Assembly: GCA_964247295.1 (NCBI GenBank)
Contig: CAXTTV010000016.1
Coordinates: 1 to 44,569, forward strand
Direction: 5' to 3'
DNA: 44,569 bases
Origin: CAXTTV01 sp964247295
Lineage (GTDB): Bacteria; Chloroflexota; Ktedonobacteria; Ktedonobacterales; Ktedonobacteraceae
Part shown: positions 33,290 to 41,745 of the stretch, piece after piece
How positions within the stretch are numbered: the first letter of the stretch is position 1
How the letters are laid out: each line of letters begins with the position of its first letter
Notes under the pieces: generated by a model
What the model saw: only the letters and a program-made list of their open reading frames with translations
What the model was told of the DNA's origin: nothing
The model's database searches: none
Made by a program: the position numbers and the translations under genes

Positions 33290-33868
33290 CTACTTTTCTG
33301 ATGGTTCTACCTGTTCATCAACGTATGTCACGTGTTCATACGTCTCGGTACGCTGCTGATGAGGCTGCTCTTCCTGTTGAACATCATCGGTAGTGGTATG
33401 GTTTTCAGTGGATTCTGTCTGCTGTTGATTTTCGGCTTCGCCCTCATTTGCAGTCTCGTCAGCAGAGGCTTGATGTTCAGAAGCTTCGGTTTGCTGATGA
33501 GCTTCACCTTCTTGTTTGGTATCATCAGTAGCGGTATCGTGTTCTGTCGCCTCAGTGTTGGATTGGTTCCCACCTTCCTGTCTGGTCTCGGGAGTATTCT
33601 CGGGCCTGGTCTCCTGCTTTTGAGAGTCGGAAGCTTTTTGTTGTTCAGCATCCTGATGATAGTTTTCTTGCTGCTCTACCGGTTCAGAATCTTGAGCCTC
33701 CTGCTTTTCAGATTGTTCTGGTTCTTTTGAGGAGTTTACCTCAAAATGGTGGACCGTTCGGGTTTCGCGTTCGCTTCGGATTGAGAAATTTTTAGAGTAG
33801 GAGTGTTTCTCCTTATTTTGTTGAAGGTTCTTATCTTCCTTCTTCTCCAGTTTTGATTCCTTCACCAT
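33290..33868 (-). CDS. Acidic low-complexity protein with the island's shared N-terminal segment
   Basis: 192 aa. Residues about 10-49 (EDKNLQQNKEKHSYSKNFSI then ETRTVHHFEVNSSKE) match the N-terminal region of the effector-like gene near 36136 almost residue for residue. The rest is extremely acidic and Gln/Glu/Thr-rich. From residue 105 it consists of about four 19-24-residue repeats starting TEATEHDTATDD, TEASEHQASADE, TESTENHTTTDD and TETYEHVTYVDE. No folded domain is apparent. It may be an effector whose toxic domain was lost, or a linker/spacer type. Because the N-terminus is so well kept, that segment is probably a recognition signal for the local machinery. Confidence 0.6.
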   Translation of the reverse strand: MVKESKLEKKEDKNLQQNKEKHSYSKNFSIRSERETRTVHHFEVNSSKEPEQSEKQEAQDSEPVEQQENYHQDAEQQKASDSQKQETRPENTPETRQEGGNQSNTEATEHDTATDDTKQEGEAHQQTEASEHQASADETANEGEAENQQQTESTENHTTTDDVQQEEQPHQQRTETYEHVTYVDEQVEPSEK

Positions 33869-33956
33869 GTTGGTTATACGCCTCTTTTTCTATAGAAACT
33901 TAAACATATGTTTATAAGCATATAGTAACTGAGGTAATAGAGAAAAGAAAGAGGGA

Positions 33957-33993
33957 AATAGGGAAAGTTTTTAAACTGAAGAAACTTTCCCCG
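33957..33993 (-). terminator. Terminator-like hairpin
   Basis: On the minus strand GGGGAAAGTTT and AAAACTTTCCC pair around a ten-base loop, then TATTTCCCTCTTTCTTTT. It ends the transcript that runs through the acidic-gene remnant. Confidence 0.55.
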
Positions 33994-33997
33994 GCTT

Positions 33998-34074
33998 TTA
34001 CTGTAATATTGTTTCTTGTAAGATGCGTTTTGAAATAGGGATATAAAAATCAGGGTCTTGTTTAAAAAAATCGT
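33998..34074 (-). pseudogene. Stub of a second copy of the 134-aa acidic gene
   Basis: The frame DFFKQDPDFYIPIS (then KRILQETILQ and stop) matches DLFEHDPDFYDPIS, the N-terminus of the gene at 34714-35118, and the DNA is similar too. The ATG is lost (one base missing) and only about 24 codons remain. It lies against the end of the IS66 remnant. Confidence 0.6.
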
Positions 34075-34076
34075 AA

Positions 34077-34712
34077 CTACTCAGGTGTCAGAAAAGAGGA
34101 GAAAAGAGGCTGACCAAGGAGTGTGGCCTCAAGGGCCTCAAGCAATGGCAAGCCTTGCTTTCGCAGACTGGAAAGATACCCACGAATGCATGCAAACGCA
34201 TGTGCTCCCTCCCAGGATCGAAAGCAGCCTGACATTTTCTGCCGGACTTTCACCATCCGCAGATCGCGCTCGGCGAGATTGTTCTCAAAAAGTACCCGCA
34301 GATCTTCCAGAAAGGCCCACACGGCCTGATGGTGTTTGCGCAAGCGATCGAGCAGATTTGCGAGCAGCACTTTTGAGGAAGACGACCGCGACGACTGCGA
34401 GGCGCAGTTGCACGAGGATGAGCGTGATTTGCTTCATCGAGCAGTTCCAGAAACCGGGCCTGCCAGTCGGCCACTTCCACGGGATGAAGCCAGGGTTTTC
34501 TCTGCTCACGTGCGTGGTCAGCCGCCTGTTTCATGTCCAAGAGGTGGACCTGCCCACCAGAGCCCTTGTTCTTCGCACAGAAGGGTGAGATCTCGAAGCA
34601 GATGGACGATGCAGAGAGCGTGAGCACACGGATAGCGGAAATACGAGCCCCAGTCATCATGCACGCTGGTTCCGGTGATCCCTGGCAAGGTTCCAATGGC
34701 TTGCAGGGTTGG
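34077..34712 (-). pseudogene. IS66-family transposase remnant
   Basis: Three pieces in different frames line up into the C-terminal half of an IS66 transposase: GITGTSVHDDWGSYFRYPCA and HALCIVHLLRDL; then ADHAREQRKPWLHPVEVADW and ARFLELLDEANHAHP; then LLDRLRKHHQAVWAFLEDLR, FENNLAERDLRMVKVRQKMS and GYLSSLRKQGLPLLEALEA. At least two frameshifts and the missing N-terminal half make it inactive. No IS66 terminal repeats were identified. Confidence 0.82.
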
Positions 34713-34713
34713 T

Positions 34714-35118
34714 TTATTTCATTGCTGATCCCTGAAAAAGATGTTTCGCTTGAACTACTTGCTCTAAATTAATTTCTGTAAGGCGAACACTGATTAACTG
34801 ATCGAAAGCAGTTGCTTCACCGCTCTCGACAGCGTGAAGAAATGGGCTCCCTCGGCCTACTCCAACAACGAAGATAGGAAAAATTTCTCCCGTCTCTGTC
34901 TCTAATTGGGCCGGGCCATTCTGTACTAATGGTTGCTTAAGATCATTGGGATCTACTGGCCGAACCATAAAAGAGATTTCCTCCGCTTCAGGCTCAAAAA
35001 GTGAATTTCCCAGGCTGGGAGACGAGATGATTTCGCCAGTGTAACCATCTCCGGTCTCTTCATCTTCTTCATCTGAGATAGGGTCATAAAAATCGGGATC
35101 ATGCTCAAATAAATCCAT
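34714..35118 (-). CDS. Acidic 134-aa protein of unknown family
   Basis: Starts MDLFEHDPDFYDPISDEEDE, strongly acidic; the second half has alternating strands (EIFPIFVVGVGRGSPFLHAV) and ends near the IS66 junction, so its C-terminus may be altered. It follows the effector-like gene 36064-35237 by 118 bases on the same strand, the position where an immunity protein would be expected, and acidity suits inhibition of a basic partner. A stub of a paralog lies beyond the IS66 remnant, which shows the gene was duplicated. Function is inferred only from position. Confidence 0.6.
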   Translation of the reverse strand: MDLFEHDPDFYDPISDEEDEETGDGYTGEIISSPSLGNSLFEPEAEEISFMVRPVDPNDLKQPLVQNGPAQLETETGEIFPIFVVGVGRGSPFLHAVESGEATAFDQLISVRLTEINLEQVVQAKHLFQGSAMK

Positions 35119-35236
35119 AATGGATACTTTCCTTCCAAATAATAATCACTTTCGTACTCTCTTTATTTCGTTGTGCTTAATGAGTAAAGGAACAAAGATT
35201 AAGATGTAGTTTGACAAACTACCTTGCAAGATTTTA

Positions 35237-36064
35237 TCATGAACGTAGTGGGAGATTTTTGGGTTTAGGAGGATCATGCAAGTACTTTTTTAGCTGATCT
35301 GGAACGTTTTTTTCGCCCTTATAGTGTTTGACTAAAGGATTTATATATGTTTTTCTTCTTCCTTCTGCCAGTTCATCAAACTCATCATCAAACATATCTA
35401 ATTGTCTGGCCTTGTTTAAAACTTCATACTCAACCTTAAATTCCTCTTTAAGAACTTCAAGACGGTTTTTCGGAGGTCCCCAGTCACGTTTTTCTGCCTC
35501 TTTAACGTGAAGATATTCTTTGTATACAACTGCATTAGTTGCATCGGGTCCTAAGCACACACAGATTTTATCTGCTCCCCGATTTTCTGGTTCAAGTAAG
35601 CCATTGAATGGATTATAAGTCATGCCATGGGCTCCCTCTTTGTGCAATCTCTGCTGCGCATCTTTATTCCACTCAATTCTCACTCTTGTACCGTTTTTAT
35701 CTTCAACGTTCTCAATTCTTTGAATAAGGCTGTCGCCAACCTCATTTTTTGTGTAAGGAGGCTGATTTTCCAATGTGCTTTTTTTAGATGTATTGAACTC
35801 ATGACGATATTTATGACGCTCTGGATGTTGTGACATGAGTGTCTCGCTGGAAATTTCCTGAACGTTAACGTTTTCGTATTCTAGTCCTTTACGTTCTTCC
35901 AAAATAGGTTGTGTGTTACCTTCTGAGGAATCTGAGGTTATTCTATGCTCAAAGCCACCAGGATTTTTCACCTGTTCAGCACCCTGAGTATCCTGACTTT
36001 CGGGGTGGTCAGCTTCTTTCGAGGAATTTACCTCAAAATGTTTGACCGTTCGGGTTTCATGCAC
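35237..36064 (-). CDS. Effector-like protein with EYLH motif; N-terminus interrupted by TAG
   Basis: 275 aa from GTG 36064. The frame is open further up to 36136 and there encodes EDKKLQQSKEEHSYSKNFSI, then RS, matching the protein at 33290-33868, so the true protein began earlier. ATG 36160 in the same frame gives MLPENSL followed by TAG (36137-36139) where the relative has GAG. The middle is variable; the C-terminal half includes GADKICVCLGPDATNAVVYK, EYLHVKEAEKRDW and a downstream ELxxEFKVEYEVLNKA helix. This E-Y-x-H-x-x-E pattern followed by an acidic helix resembles zincin-like toxin domains of polymorphic toxins. Whether it is still translated is uncertain. Confidence 0.6.
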   Translation of the reverse strand: MHETRTVKHFEVNSSKEADHPESQDTQGAEQVKNPGGFEHRITSDSSEGNTQPILEERKGLEYENVNVQEISSETLMSQHPERHKYRHEFNTSKKSTLENQPPYTKNEVGDSLIQRIENVEDKNGTRVRIEWNKDAQQRLHKEGAHGMTYNPFNGLLEPENRGADKICVCLGPDATNAVVYKEYLHVKEAEKRDWGPPKNRLEVLKEEFKVEYEVLNKARQLDMFDDEFDELAEGRRKTYINPLVKHYKGEKNVPDQLKKYLHDPPKPKNLPLRS

Positions 36065-36195
36065 GCTTCGGATTGAGAAATTCTTAGAGTAAGAATGCTC
36101 CTCCTTACTCTGCTGAAGTTTCTTATCTTCCTTTTTCTACAGGCTGTTTTCGGGGAGCATCAGAAAGCTATCGTCTAGGATTTGGACTCGTTTAT

Positions 36196-36836
36196 CTAAA
36201 TAAAATAAACCAGAGGCAGATCATCCTCAATCAAATTAGACTCTTGCTCCAAATTTTTTCCGTCACGGGCCACTGTAAATCTATACTGTTTTAATGCTTG
36301 TTGGAGCATTCCATAGAGTGTTATCCGAAAACCTCCAGGAATCTCTGTAGCCTGGGGGCAGTAATTACTGACTGAATCCGTTCAGATGCCTGAGCTTTTT
36401 CCTTATCAATAGCTAATGGAGAGAATTGAACATCCTCCAGGGAAGAGACAATAGAAGAGATTAGTGAAGAGGGGCCAATCCGCATCTGTGTGACCGTCAG
36501 ATACAGCTTTAGATAGGTGACCGCTGCTTGGAAATCGGAGAGAAAGAGTCCCACGGCCTGGTTCAGTTGGTAGAGTTGTTCGGGACGAGAGATCACATAG
36601 ATTTGCTTGCCAGGAGCAAAAGCCACAAAAATGGCCGTTGAATGGTACGTGGTATTAAAGATAATCCAATACACGTGATAGCCAGGGAACAAGGATGTTG
36701 GATACAGCTCAATCTCTGTCCCTACATCCGCTAATGAGGATTTATAGGAATTATCGAAAGCAATCAGAGCTTCGCTGAGCTGATTAAAGTGCTGATTTGT
36801 TATAGCATCCTCCCAAATTGAGTATTGATTAGACAA
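36196..36836 (-). pseudogene. ~200-aa island paralog, frameshifted and without start (paralog 6)
   Basis: Near-duplicate of the neighbouring gene 36924-37529. The unbroken part ends in frame at 36321, but the reading continues in the next frame as EIPGGFRITLYGMLQQALKQ, then YRFTVARDGKN and DDLPLVYFI up to the stop at 36196-36198. The shift is at a run of five G on the + strand (36354-36358); one more base there restores a full-length protein. The partner's ATG corresponds to ACA here, though GGAGG is kept just upstream. A TTG at 36836 in frame is the only formal start. Confidence 0.8.
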
Positions 36837-36923
36837 AGTGGCACGACTTTAATTAACAAGTAGGGAAGCTAAAACTATTAGTTGTTTTGATACATATAGT
36901 CTAATGTTTTAGCTTCATTCTAT

Positions 36924-37529
36924 TTACACTAGGTAAACCAAGGGAAGTTTTTCTTGAACGATTTCAGCTTGTTGCTCTAAAATTTGCCCATGAGAATCTA
37001 CCTTGAATACATAACGCTTGAGCGTTTTTTGGAGGGCACCATAAAGAGTGATTGAGAATCCCTCCGGAATTTGTTGTGCCTGGGGAGGGGTGATTACGGA
37101 TTGTAATTGTTCATGTATCTGAGCTTTCTTCTCTTCGGTGGCTTGTGAAGAGAAAAGAAAATCGTCTACAGAAGAGACGACGTAGGAGATCAGCGAAGAG
37201 GGACCAATCCGCATCTGTGTGACCGTCAGATACAGCTTTAGATAGGTGACCGCCGTTTGGGAATCGGATAAAAAGAGTCCCACAGCCTGATTTAGTTGGT
37301 AGAGTTGTTCGGGACGAGAGATCACATATACTTGCTTCTCAGGAGCAAAGGCCACAAAAATGGCCGTTGAATGGTATGTAGTATTAAAGATAATCCAATA
37401 CACGTGATAGCCAGGGAACAAGGATGTTGGATACAGCTCAATCTCTGTCCCTACATCCGCTAATGAGGATTTATAAGAACTATCAAAAGCGATTAAAGCT
37501 TTTTGAAGTTGATCGAAGTTCTGGTTCAT
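36924..37529 (-). CDS. ~200-aa island paralog 5
   Basis: 201 aa, intact. Shares with the other five a fixed layout: variable helix; strand pair with aromatic residues (YHVYWIIFNTTYHSTAIFVA); a ISRPEQLYQLNQA-type helix; TAVTYLKLYLT; then after a PP (ITPPQAQQIPEGFSITLYGA) a C-terminal strand set ending LPLVYLV. Family unknown. It starts 16 bases after the zincin-like gene's stop and is co-translated with it. The preceding protein may be its partner, the pairing seen in effector-immunity and effector-chaperone sets. Confidence 0.7.
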   Translation of the reverse strand: MNQNFDQLQKALIAFDSSYKSSLADVGTEIELYPTSLFPGYHVYWIIFNTTYHSTAIFVAFAPEKQVYVISRPEQLYQLNQAVGLFLSDSQTAVTYLKLYLTVTQMRIGPSSLISYVVSSVDDFLFSSQATEEKKAQIHEQLQSVITPPQAQQIPEGFSITLYGALQKTLKRYVFKVDSHGQILEQQAEIVQEKLPLVYLV

Positions 37530-37544
37530 CACACTAAAGCCTTT

Positions 37545-38303
37545 CTAACGTTCTTTATTAAATCTTTTATCTAAAAAAGAACGATACGGTAGATTGTTGG
37601 TTGATGTACGTACATCGCCATTATTAAATGCTTGTTTAACTTGTTCACGTGCTTTCTCTGGTCCATCTTGTTGAAAGGCTTCATCATATTCGTCTTCTAA
37701 TTTGTATTGCTCCGTAAATTCGCATCCATTCCTCTGCATCTCTTTTTTCGCTTCTAGAGCACGAACCGTTCCTTCAACCTCCTCTTCTATTTTTCTGTCT
37801 ATGTATTCGTTGCGCGCTGTTAAAGGGTTTTTTCTAAAAAGCTCACGGGCATTTGCACTCTTCTTTTCATTAAAAGCTTCCGCGTGATTCATCTCATGGA
37901 TGTATTCTAGTGCAGCCTGACCGTCAGACTTATTTGAGTTCAGCACAATTTTGTTTTTCTCGGGGTCGAAAGAAGAGGCATCATTAGGGTTTAACTCAAC
38001 CAATGTATTATGCTCTTTCTGTTTTTGCATCGCGTGTTTGCTGATCTCACTTGATTGTAAATACTTTTCCATTTCTGGAAATCGGGCCTGTACGCCTTCT
38101 GAAGTAAGTTTCTTTGGTAACTCATGTTTTTCCTGAGGGTGGGGATCAAGATGATCAGATTGGGTATCTATCATCTTTTTTTCAGCATTTCTATGACGCA
38201 ATATATCTGGCATCAAGTTCTTACTTCTATTTGCCCTTGCTTGCTCAGTACTTTTGGAATTACTCGGCTGTTCCTTTGGCTGAAACGATTTTCTTTCAGT
38301 CAT
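37545..38303 (-). CDS. Zincin-like protein with HEMNH motif (effector candidate)
   Basis: 252 aa from ATG 38303 with GGAGG eight bases upstream. The first ~100 residues are polar and disordered-looking. The C-terminal half has DPEKNKIVLNSNKSDGQAAL, EYIHEMNHAEAF, and then a long charged helix (EEEVEGTVRALEAKKEMQRN) followed by EDEYDEAF. HEMNH is the HExxH zinc-binding motif; the downstream acidic helix could supply the third ligand. No signal peptide is present, so export would need the dedicated machinery. A peptidase activity is inferred from the motif only. Confidence 0.68.
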   Translation of the reverse strand: MTERKSFQPKEQPSNSKSTEQARANRSKNLMPDILRHRNAEKKMIDTQSDHLDPHPQEKHELPKKLTSEGVQARFPEMEKYLQSSEISKHAMQKQKEHNTLVELNPNDASSFDPEKNKIVLNSNKSDGQAALEYIHEMNHAEAFNEKKSANARELFRKNPLTARNEYIDRKIEEEVEGTVRALEAKKEMQRNGCEFTEQYKLEDEYDEAFQQDGPEKAREQVKQAFNNGDVRTSTNNLPYRSFLDKRFNKER

Positions 38304-38566
38304 TAAAAGATCCTCCGTGGACAATCCTATTTAAAACATGTACATCGTAAAGATCAAAAATATACTCTACTTTCATAGAACGGGATTTTATAAAATAAGA
38401 GAGACTTAGCTTTATAGGTGTGAAGAAAAACATAAATCTCTCAAAGATAAAATAAGTGTAAGTTCTTCAGAACAATCGTACCTGAAGATTGTGATAAAGA
38501 GAAGGGGGAAATACGGAATTTTTTTGTTTTATGGTGCATTTCCCTATTTTCTCTATGGGAAAGGTT

Positions 38567-41500
38567 TTAAATCAATAGATGCTCTGCGAGGTTGTTGCCA
38601 AAGTCGCTTTTCTGGTACTCTGTAACATCAAGCTGATCAATAATATGCAGTGACCCACAATATCCCAGGTCTGCTGTATGCTGATTTTCGTCGTTGATGA
38701 TCTGGATTGAGATGTCTTTTGCTGCCTGCGCGACTCCTTTATACATCTCTTCGGTCGATTCCCAGTCTCCTTCCAGTTGTTTGGAGATCCAGATTTTGTG
38801 CTCTGGCAAGACTAAGATCTGAAGATCGTTGCGGTACAGACACTTTGCTCGACAGAGGCTGCACCCTGGAAATGGCCCATGTTCTCTTTTTTGATTATTC
38901 TGGTAAAGGTCAGAGAACCGGTCTAAAAGGTCATACGTGGCGTGTATATCTTTGCCTCTCTGAAACTCTAGCAATCCTTGAGTGAGCAATATTCGCATCT
39001 GTTCAACCAGAGGATAGGACCAGCCGACCTTTGCTCCGCGCTCATGCAGACGTTCCTCGCAGCCGCGAATGATAATCATCCGTACTACTTCGGCCTGTTG
39101 CTTTGGTGTGTAAGCCGTCAGTTCGGCCGCGACCTGCTGATAGATCCGGTTGACCATAGTCATAAGGTATTCTCGGCCCCAGACAACCCGTGTGATAATG
39201 CTGGCCCAGATCCATCGGCTCTGTGGCGTGTCCAGTAACCGCCCCGCCGCCTGATAGATTGAGGCCTCCGGTCCCCCAAAAACATTCATAGCTAACCCAT
39301 ACCTTTTCAGATCCAGAATTGACAGGAAGGGTTGAAGGGAGGCATAAACTGGACTGGCGGCTCGCAGATCCTCATCTGTGGGCGTAACCAGTTGCTTGGA
39401 AGATTTATAGTTCTCCATGCGCAAGAGATAGGCATGGTCCATGCCCTCGGCGAAGACGGCGGCCATCCCCGGCAGAAGGGTTCCCAGATGCAGCTTCTGA
39501 GGTTCATTCAGATTCATGGTTTGTCCGACGCTTTCACGATCATCCTGGGCGACCAGTCTGTGAGCGATCTTCAAGTTCGTATTTTTCAGGACATCAGGTG
39601 CTAGCTTGCTGGGGATCTGTTCCGCGACCAGACAGCCCTGACCGTAGCCTCGGATTTCGGCCAGCATATTTACAAATACCTCAACCGCCTGGGCTCGTGG
39701 GTTCGCTGACTCTGTGTCCACCGAGGTCGATGTATTTTTCAGGAGCCGGTGAGCTTCCTCGAAAACCAGCAGGTGCTGGAGGCCGCCGGGCAGTTTATTT
39801 GTCGAGGCCTGCAAACGGCGATACTCATAGATGCGCGAGAGCAGCATTCCCATTAAGAAAGTTTTCTCGTCATCATTGCCGATGCTTTCCAGTTCAAGCA
39901 CCGTTGGATACCTCAGGATCTGAGGTATTGGGATGCTACGGGGGGTGTCAAGCATCAGGCCCTTTGAGCCGAGGCGTAGCGAACCGATACGAGCCTGCAA
40001 GCTGGCAGTCACATTCTGTTCCAGCTCGCCATCAAAGTTCAGTCGTTTCGTGACCTCCTCCACCTTACGGTACAGATCTGTCATCGTAGGATAGATGGGA
40101 TAGAGGTGTCGCTGACTCCAATCGGGGAGCCTGGTGTTGATGCCGCTGGCGAGATCCCAGCCCTTGTCCTCGTAGATCTCATGGAGAGCCGTCTCCAGGA
40201 CATAGGGCATGGGAGCATAGAGAATAAAAGCCGCGTTAAAGACGGCCTTCAGGAAGTCCACATGGTTCAGGAGGGAACCGCTGCCGGGCTTATCATTGGT
40301 TTCAAACTCAAAGGGATTAAAGCGAAAGGGCGCAACGTTTTCATTGCCCAATGTATAGATGCGAAAATCTACCTTGCCTTCCAGGGCTTTACGTAGAGAG
40401 CGATATTCTGTCTTTGCAGGCTCGATTATTAGAAATGGCTTGTTAGATTCAATCGCGTGATCGAGCAAATTGAGCATGGTTGTCGTTTTGCCACTACCGG
40501 TCACCCCCATCACTACGCCATGTTTTGCCAGATCGTTAGTGCCAACACTGTAGCTCTGCTGGCTATCGCGACCATTATATTGGATTTTTCCCAGAGCCAG
40601 AGCGCTAGAGGCCGGAACCCGGAAATCCACATCGAAACGTGTGAAATCGTAGACGGCATAGCCCGGAACCTCCTCCCGAGGAATCTGGATCAATTGGGCC
40701 ACCTCTTCGGAGTTCAGGGGTATTGAGAAATTCTGGACATAGGTTCCACCATGTTGGCAGAGGTGGGTGCGAAGTGGAGCGGGCCGGGAATCCTTGCCTG
40801 AGAGCGTACCCAGAAGCAGAGAGCTTAAGCGTAGGAGCTGTGATTGCTCCTGTGCTCCCAGATATGATTGAACTGTCCACTGGCCCGAAGCGATGCCAGT
40901 ATTTAATCGTTCAAGTTGGCGCTCCAATAATTGCGAAAGATATTGAGCAAGATAGTTGGTTTGCTCCGCGCTCTGCGTCTGTGTAATCCCACCAGACTCA
41001 GTCACCGTCCGTTGATATGACTCCTGAGTTGTTGTCTGCAAAGAGGACTTGAGCAATGAAGAGGTCTGAGCCAGTCGATTAAAAACCTGTAAACGTTCCT
41101 GTACTACCGTTCGGCGGGAGCGGGGATAGGCCTGAATAACGTAGGCCCAGGTCGCGCCATGCATTCCTCTCACTACCCGCTCCAATTGAGAGGAACCTTG
41201 ATTGTCTCCCTGACTGCCAGACTTCTTACCGCCCATGGGATCATTACTACCCCCACTGGCAGCGGCATCCTTGCGACTGGGAATGCCGCTTAGCAGACCC
41301 ATAGAGCGGAAGTGAGGGGCCAGACGCAGATGGAGATCAGTAATCAGCTCCTCTTCAAAGCGCAGCCCTGGGACCAGGCCATCCAGCAGATTGCGGGTCA
41401 TCTCCGGGCTTCCAAAAGATAAATAGATAGAGAACTTGCCAGGAATTCCAGCCATAACCGTCGTCAGATACTCGTGAGGTTGAGCGTGGGCGCTAATTAC

Positions 41501-41713
41501 AAGATCTGTAATACATTGCATAAAATCGATGTTTGGATTACTGCTCCAGAAATCTGTAATCCCCTGAAGGCACAAAAACGTCTTGCCCGCGAAAAGATCT
41601 TCAAGGTCAAATGGTTCTGGGAAGGTCTCCTCCAGATCGCGGTGTTCCAGGGCCTCAATCTGAAGCTCAAGGGGATCTGACGGAGGGGGAATGAATGGTT
41701 GAGAAGCGAACAT
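38567..41713 (-). CDS. HerA/VirB4-like ATPase
   Basis: 1048 aa. The N-terminal 370 residues carry a long coiled/charged part (QTTTQESYQRTVTES) and a variable Gly/Ser-rich loop around residue 160. The central part is a HerA/DUF87-type P-loop ATPase: Walker A GVTGSGKTTT (about residue 403), then LIIEPAKTEYRSL, Walker B HLLVFEEAHRLL (about 648), and QIPSKLAPDVLKNTNLKIAH with the arginine-containing RLVAQDD. This architecture is that of hexameric DNA-export or protein-secretion motors. A cysteine cluster CSLCRAKC lies near residue 949. I prefer ATG 41713 (TGAGGT six bases upstream); ATG 41725 is possible. It is sandwiched between small paralogs and effector-like genes on one strand. Confidence 0.85.
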   Translation of the reverse strand: MFASQPFIPPPSDPLELQIEALEHRDLEETFPEPFDLEDLFAGKTFLCLQGITDFWSSNPNIDFMQCITDLVISAHAQPHEYLTTVMAGIPGKFSIYLSFGSPEMTRNLLDGLVPGLRFEEELITDLHLRLAPHFRSMGLLSGIPSRKDAAASGGSNDPMGGKKSGSQGDNQGSSQLERVVRGMHGATWAYVIQAYPRSRRTVVQERLQVFNRLAQTSSLLKSSLQTTTQESYQRTVTESGGITQTQSAEQTNYLAQYLSQLLERQLERLNTGIASGQWTVQSYLGAQEQSQLLRLSSLLLGTLSGKDSRPAPLRTHLCQHGGTYVQNFSIPLNSEEVAQLIQIPREEVPGYAVYDFTRFDVDFRVPASSALALGKIQYNGRDSQQSYSVGTNDLAKHGVVMGVTGSGKTTTMLNLLDHAIESNKPFLIIEPAKTEYRSLRKALEGKVDFRIYTLGNENVAPFRFNPFEFETNDKPGSGSLLNHVDFLKAVFNAAFILYAPMPYVLETALHEIYEDKGWDLASGINTRLPDWSQRHLYPIYPTMTDLYRKVEEVTKRLNFDGELEQNVTASLQARIGSLRLGSKGLMLDTPRSIPIPQILRYPTVLELESIGNDDEKTFLMGMLLSRIYEYRRLQASTNKLPGGLQHLLVFEEAHRLLKNTSTSVDTESANPRAQAVEVFVNMLAEIRGYGQGCLVAEQIPSKLAPDVLKNTNLKIAHRLVAQDDRESVGQTMNLNEPQKLHLGTLLPGMAAVFAEGMDHAYLLRMENYKSSKQLVTPTDEDLRAASPVYASLQPFLSILDLKRYGLAMNVFGGPEASIYQAAGRLLDTPQSRWIWASIITRVVWGREYLMTMVNRIYQQVAAELTAYTPKQQAEVVRMIIIRGCEERLHERGAKVGWSYPLVEQMRILLTQGLLEFQRGKDIHATYDLLDRFSDLYQNNQKREHGPFPGCSLCRAKCLYRNDLQILVLPEHKIWISKQLEGDWESTEEMYKGVAQAAKDISIQIINDENQHTADLGYCGSLHIIDQLDVTEYQKSDFGNNLAEHLLI

Positions 41714-41745
41714 CAAAAACCTCATTTCAAGGAGAAATAGCAGAG

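Noticed and set aside
33332..33730. 132-codon hydrophobic frame on the + strand that looks like a membrane protein
   Set aside because: It is the complement of the Gln/Glu-rich repeats of the 33290 gene, which automatically reads as Leu/Phe/Ser-rich.
33300..33740. CRISPR-like array in the repeat part of the acidic gene
   Set aside because: The repeats are in-frame protein repeats of unequal length with no spacers.
34058..34588. 176-codon + strand frame
   Set aside because: Antisense to the IS66 remnant, whose similarity on the minus strand is unambiguous.
38506..38544. Terminator of the HerA-like ATPase gene
   Set aside because: Only a 7-bp stem (GGGAAAT/ATTTCCC) with a 25-base loop; too weak to call.
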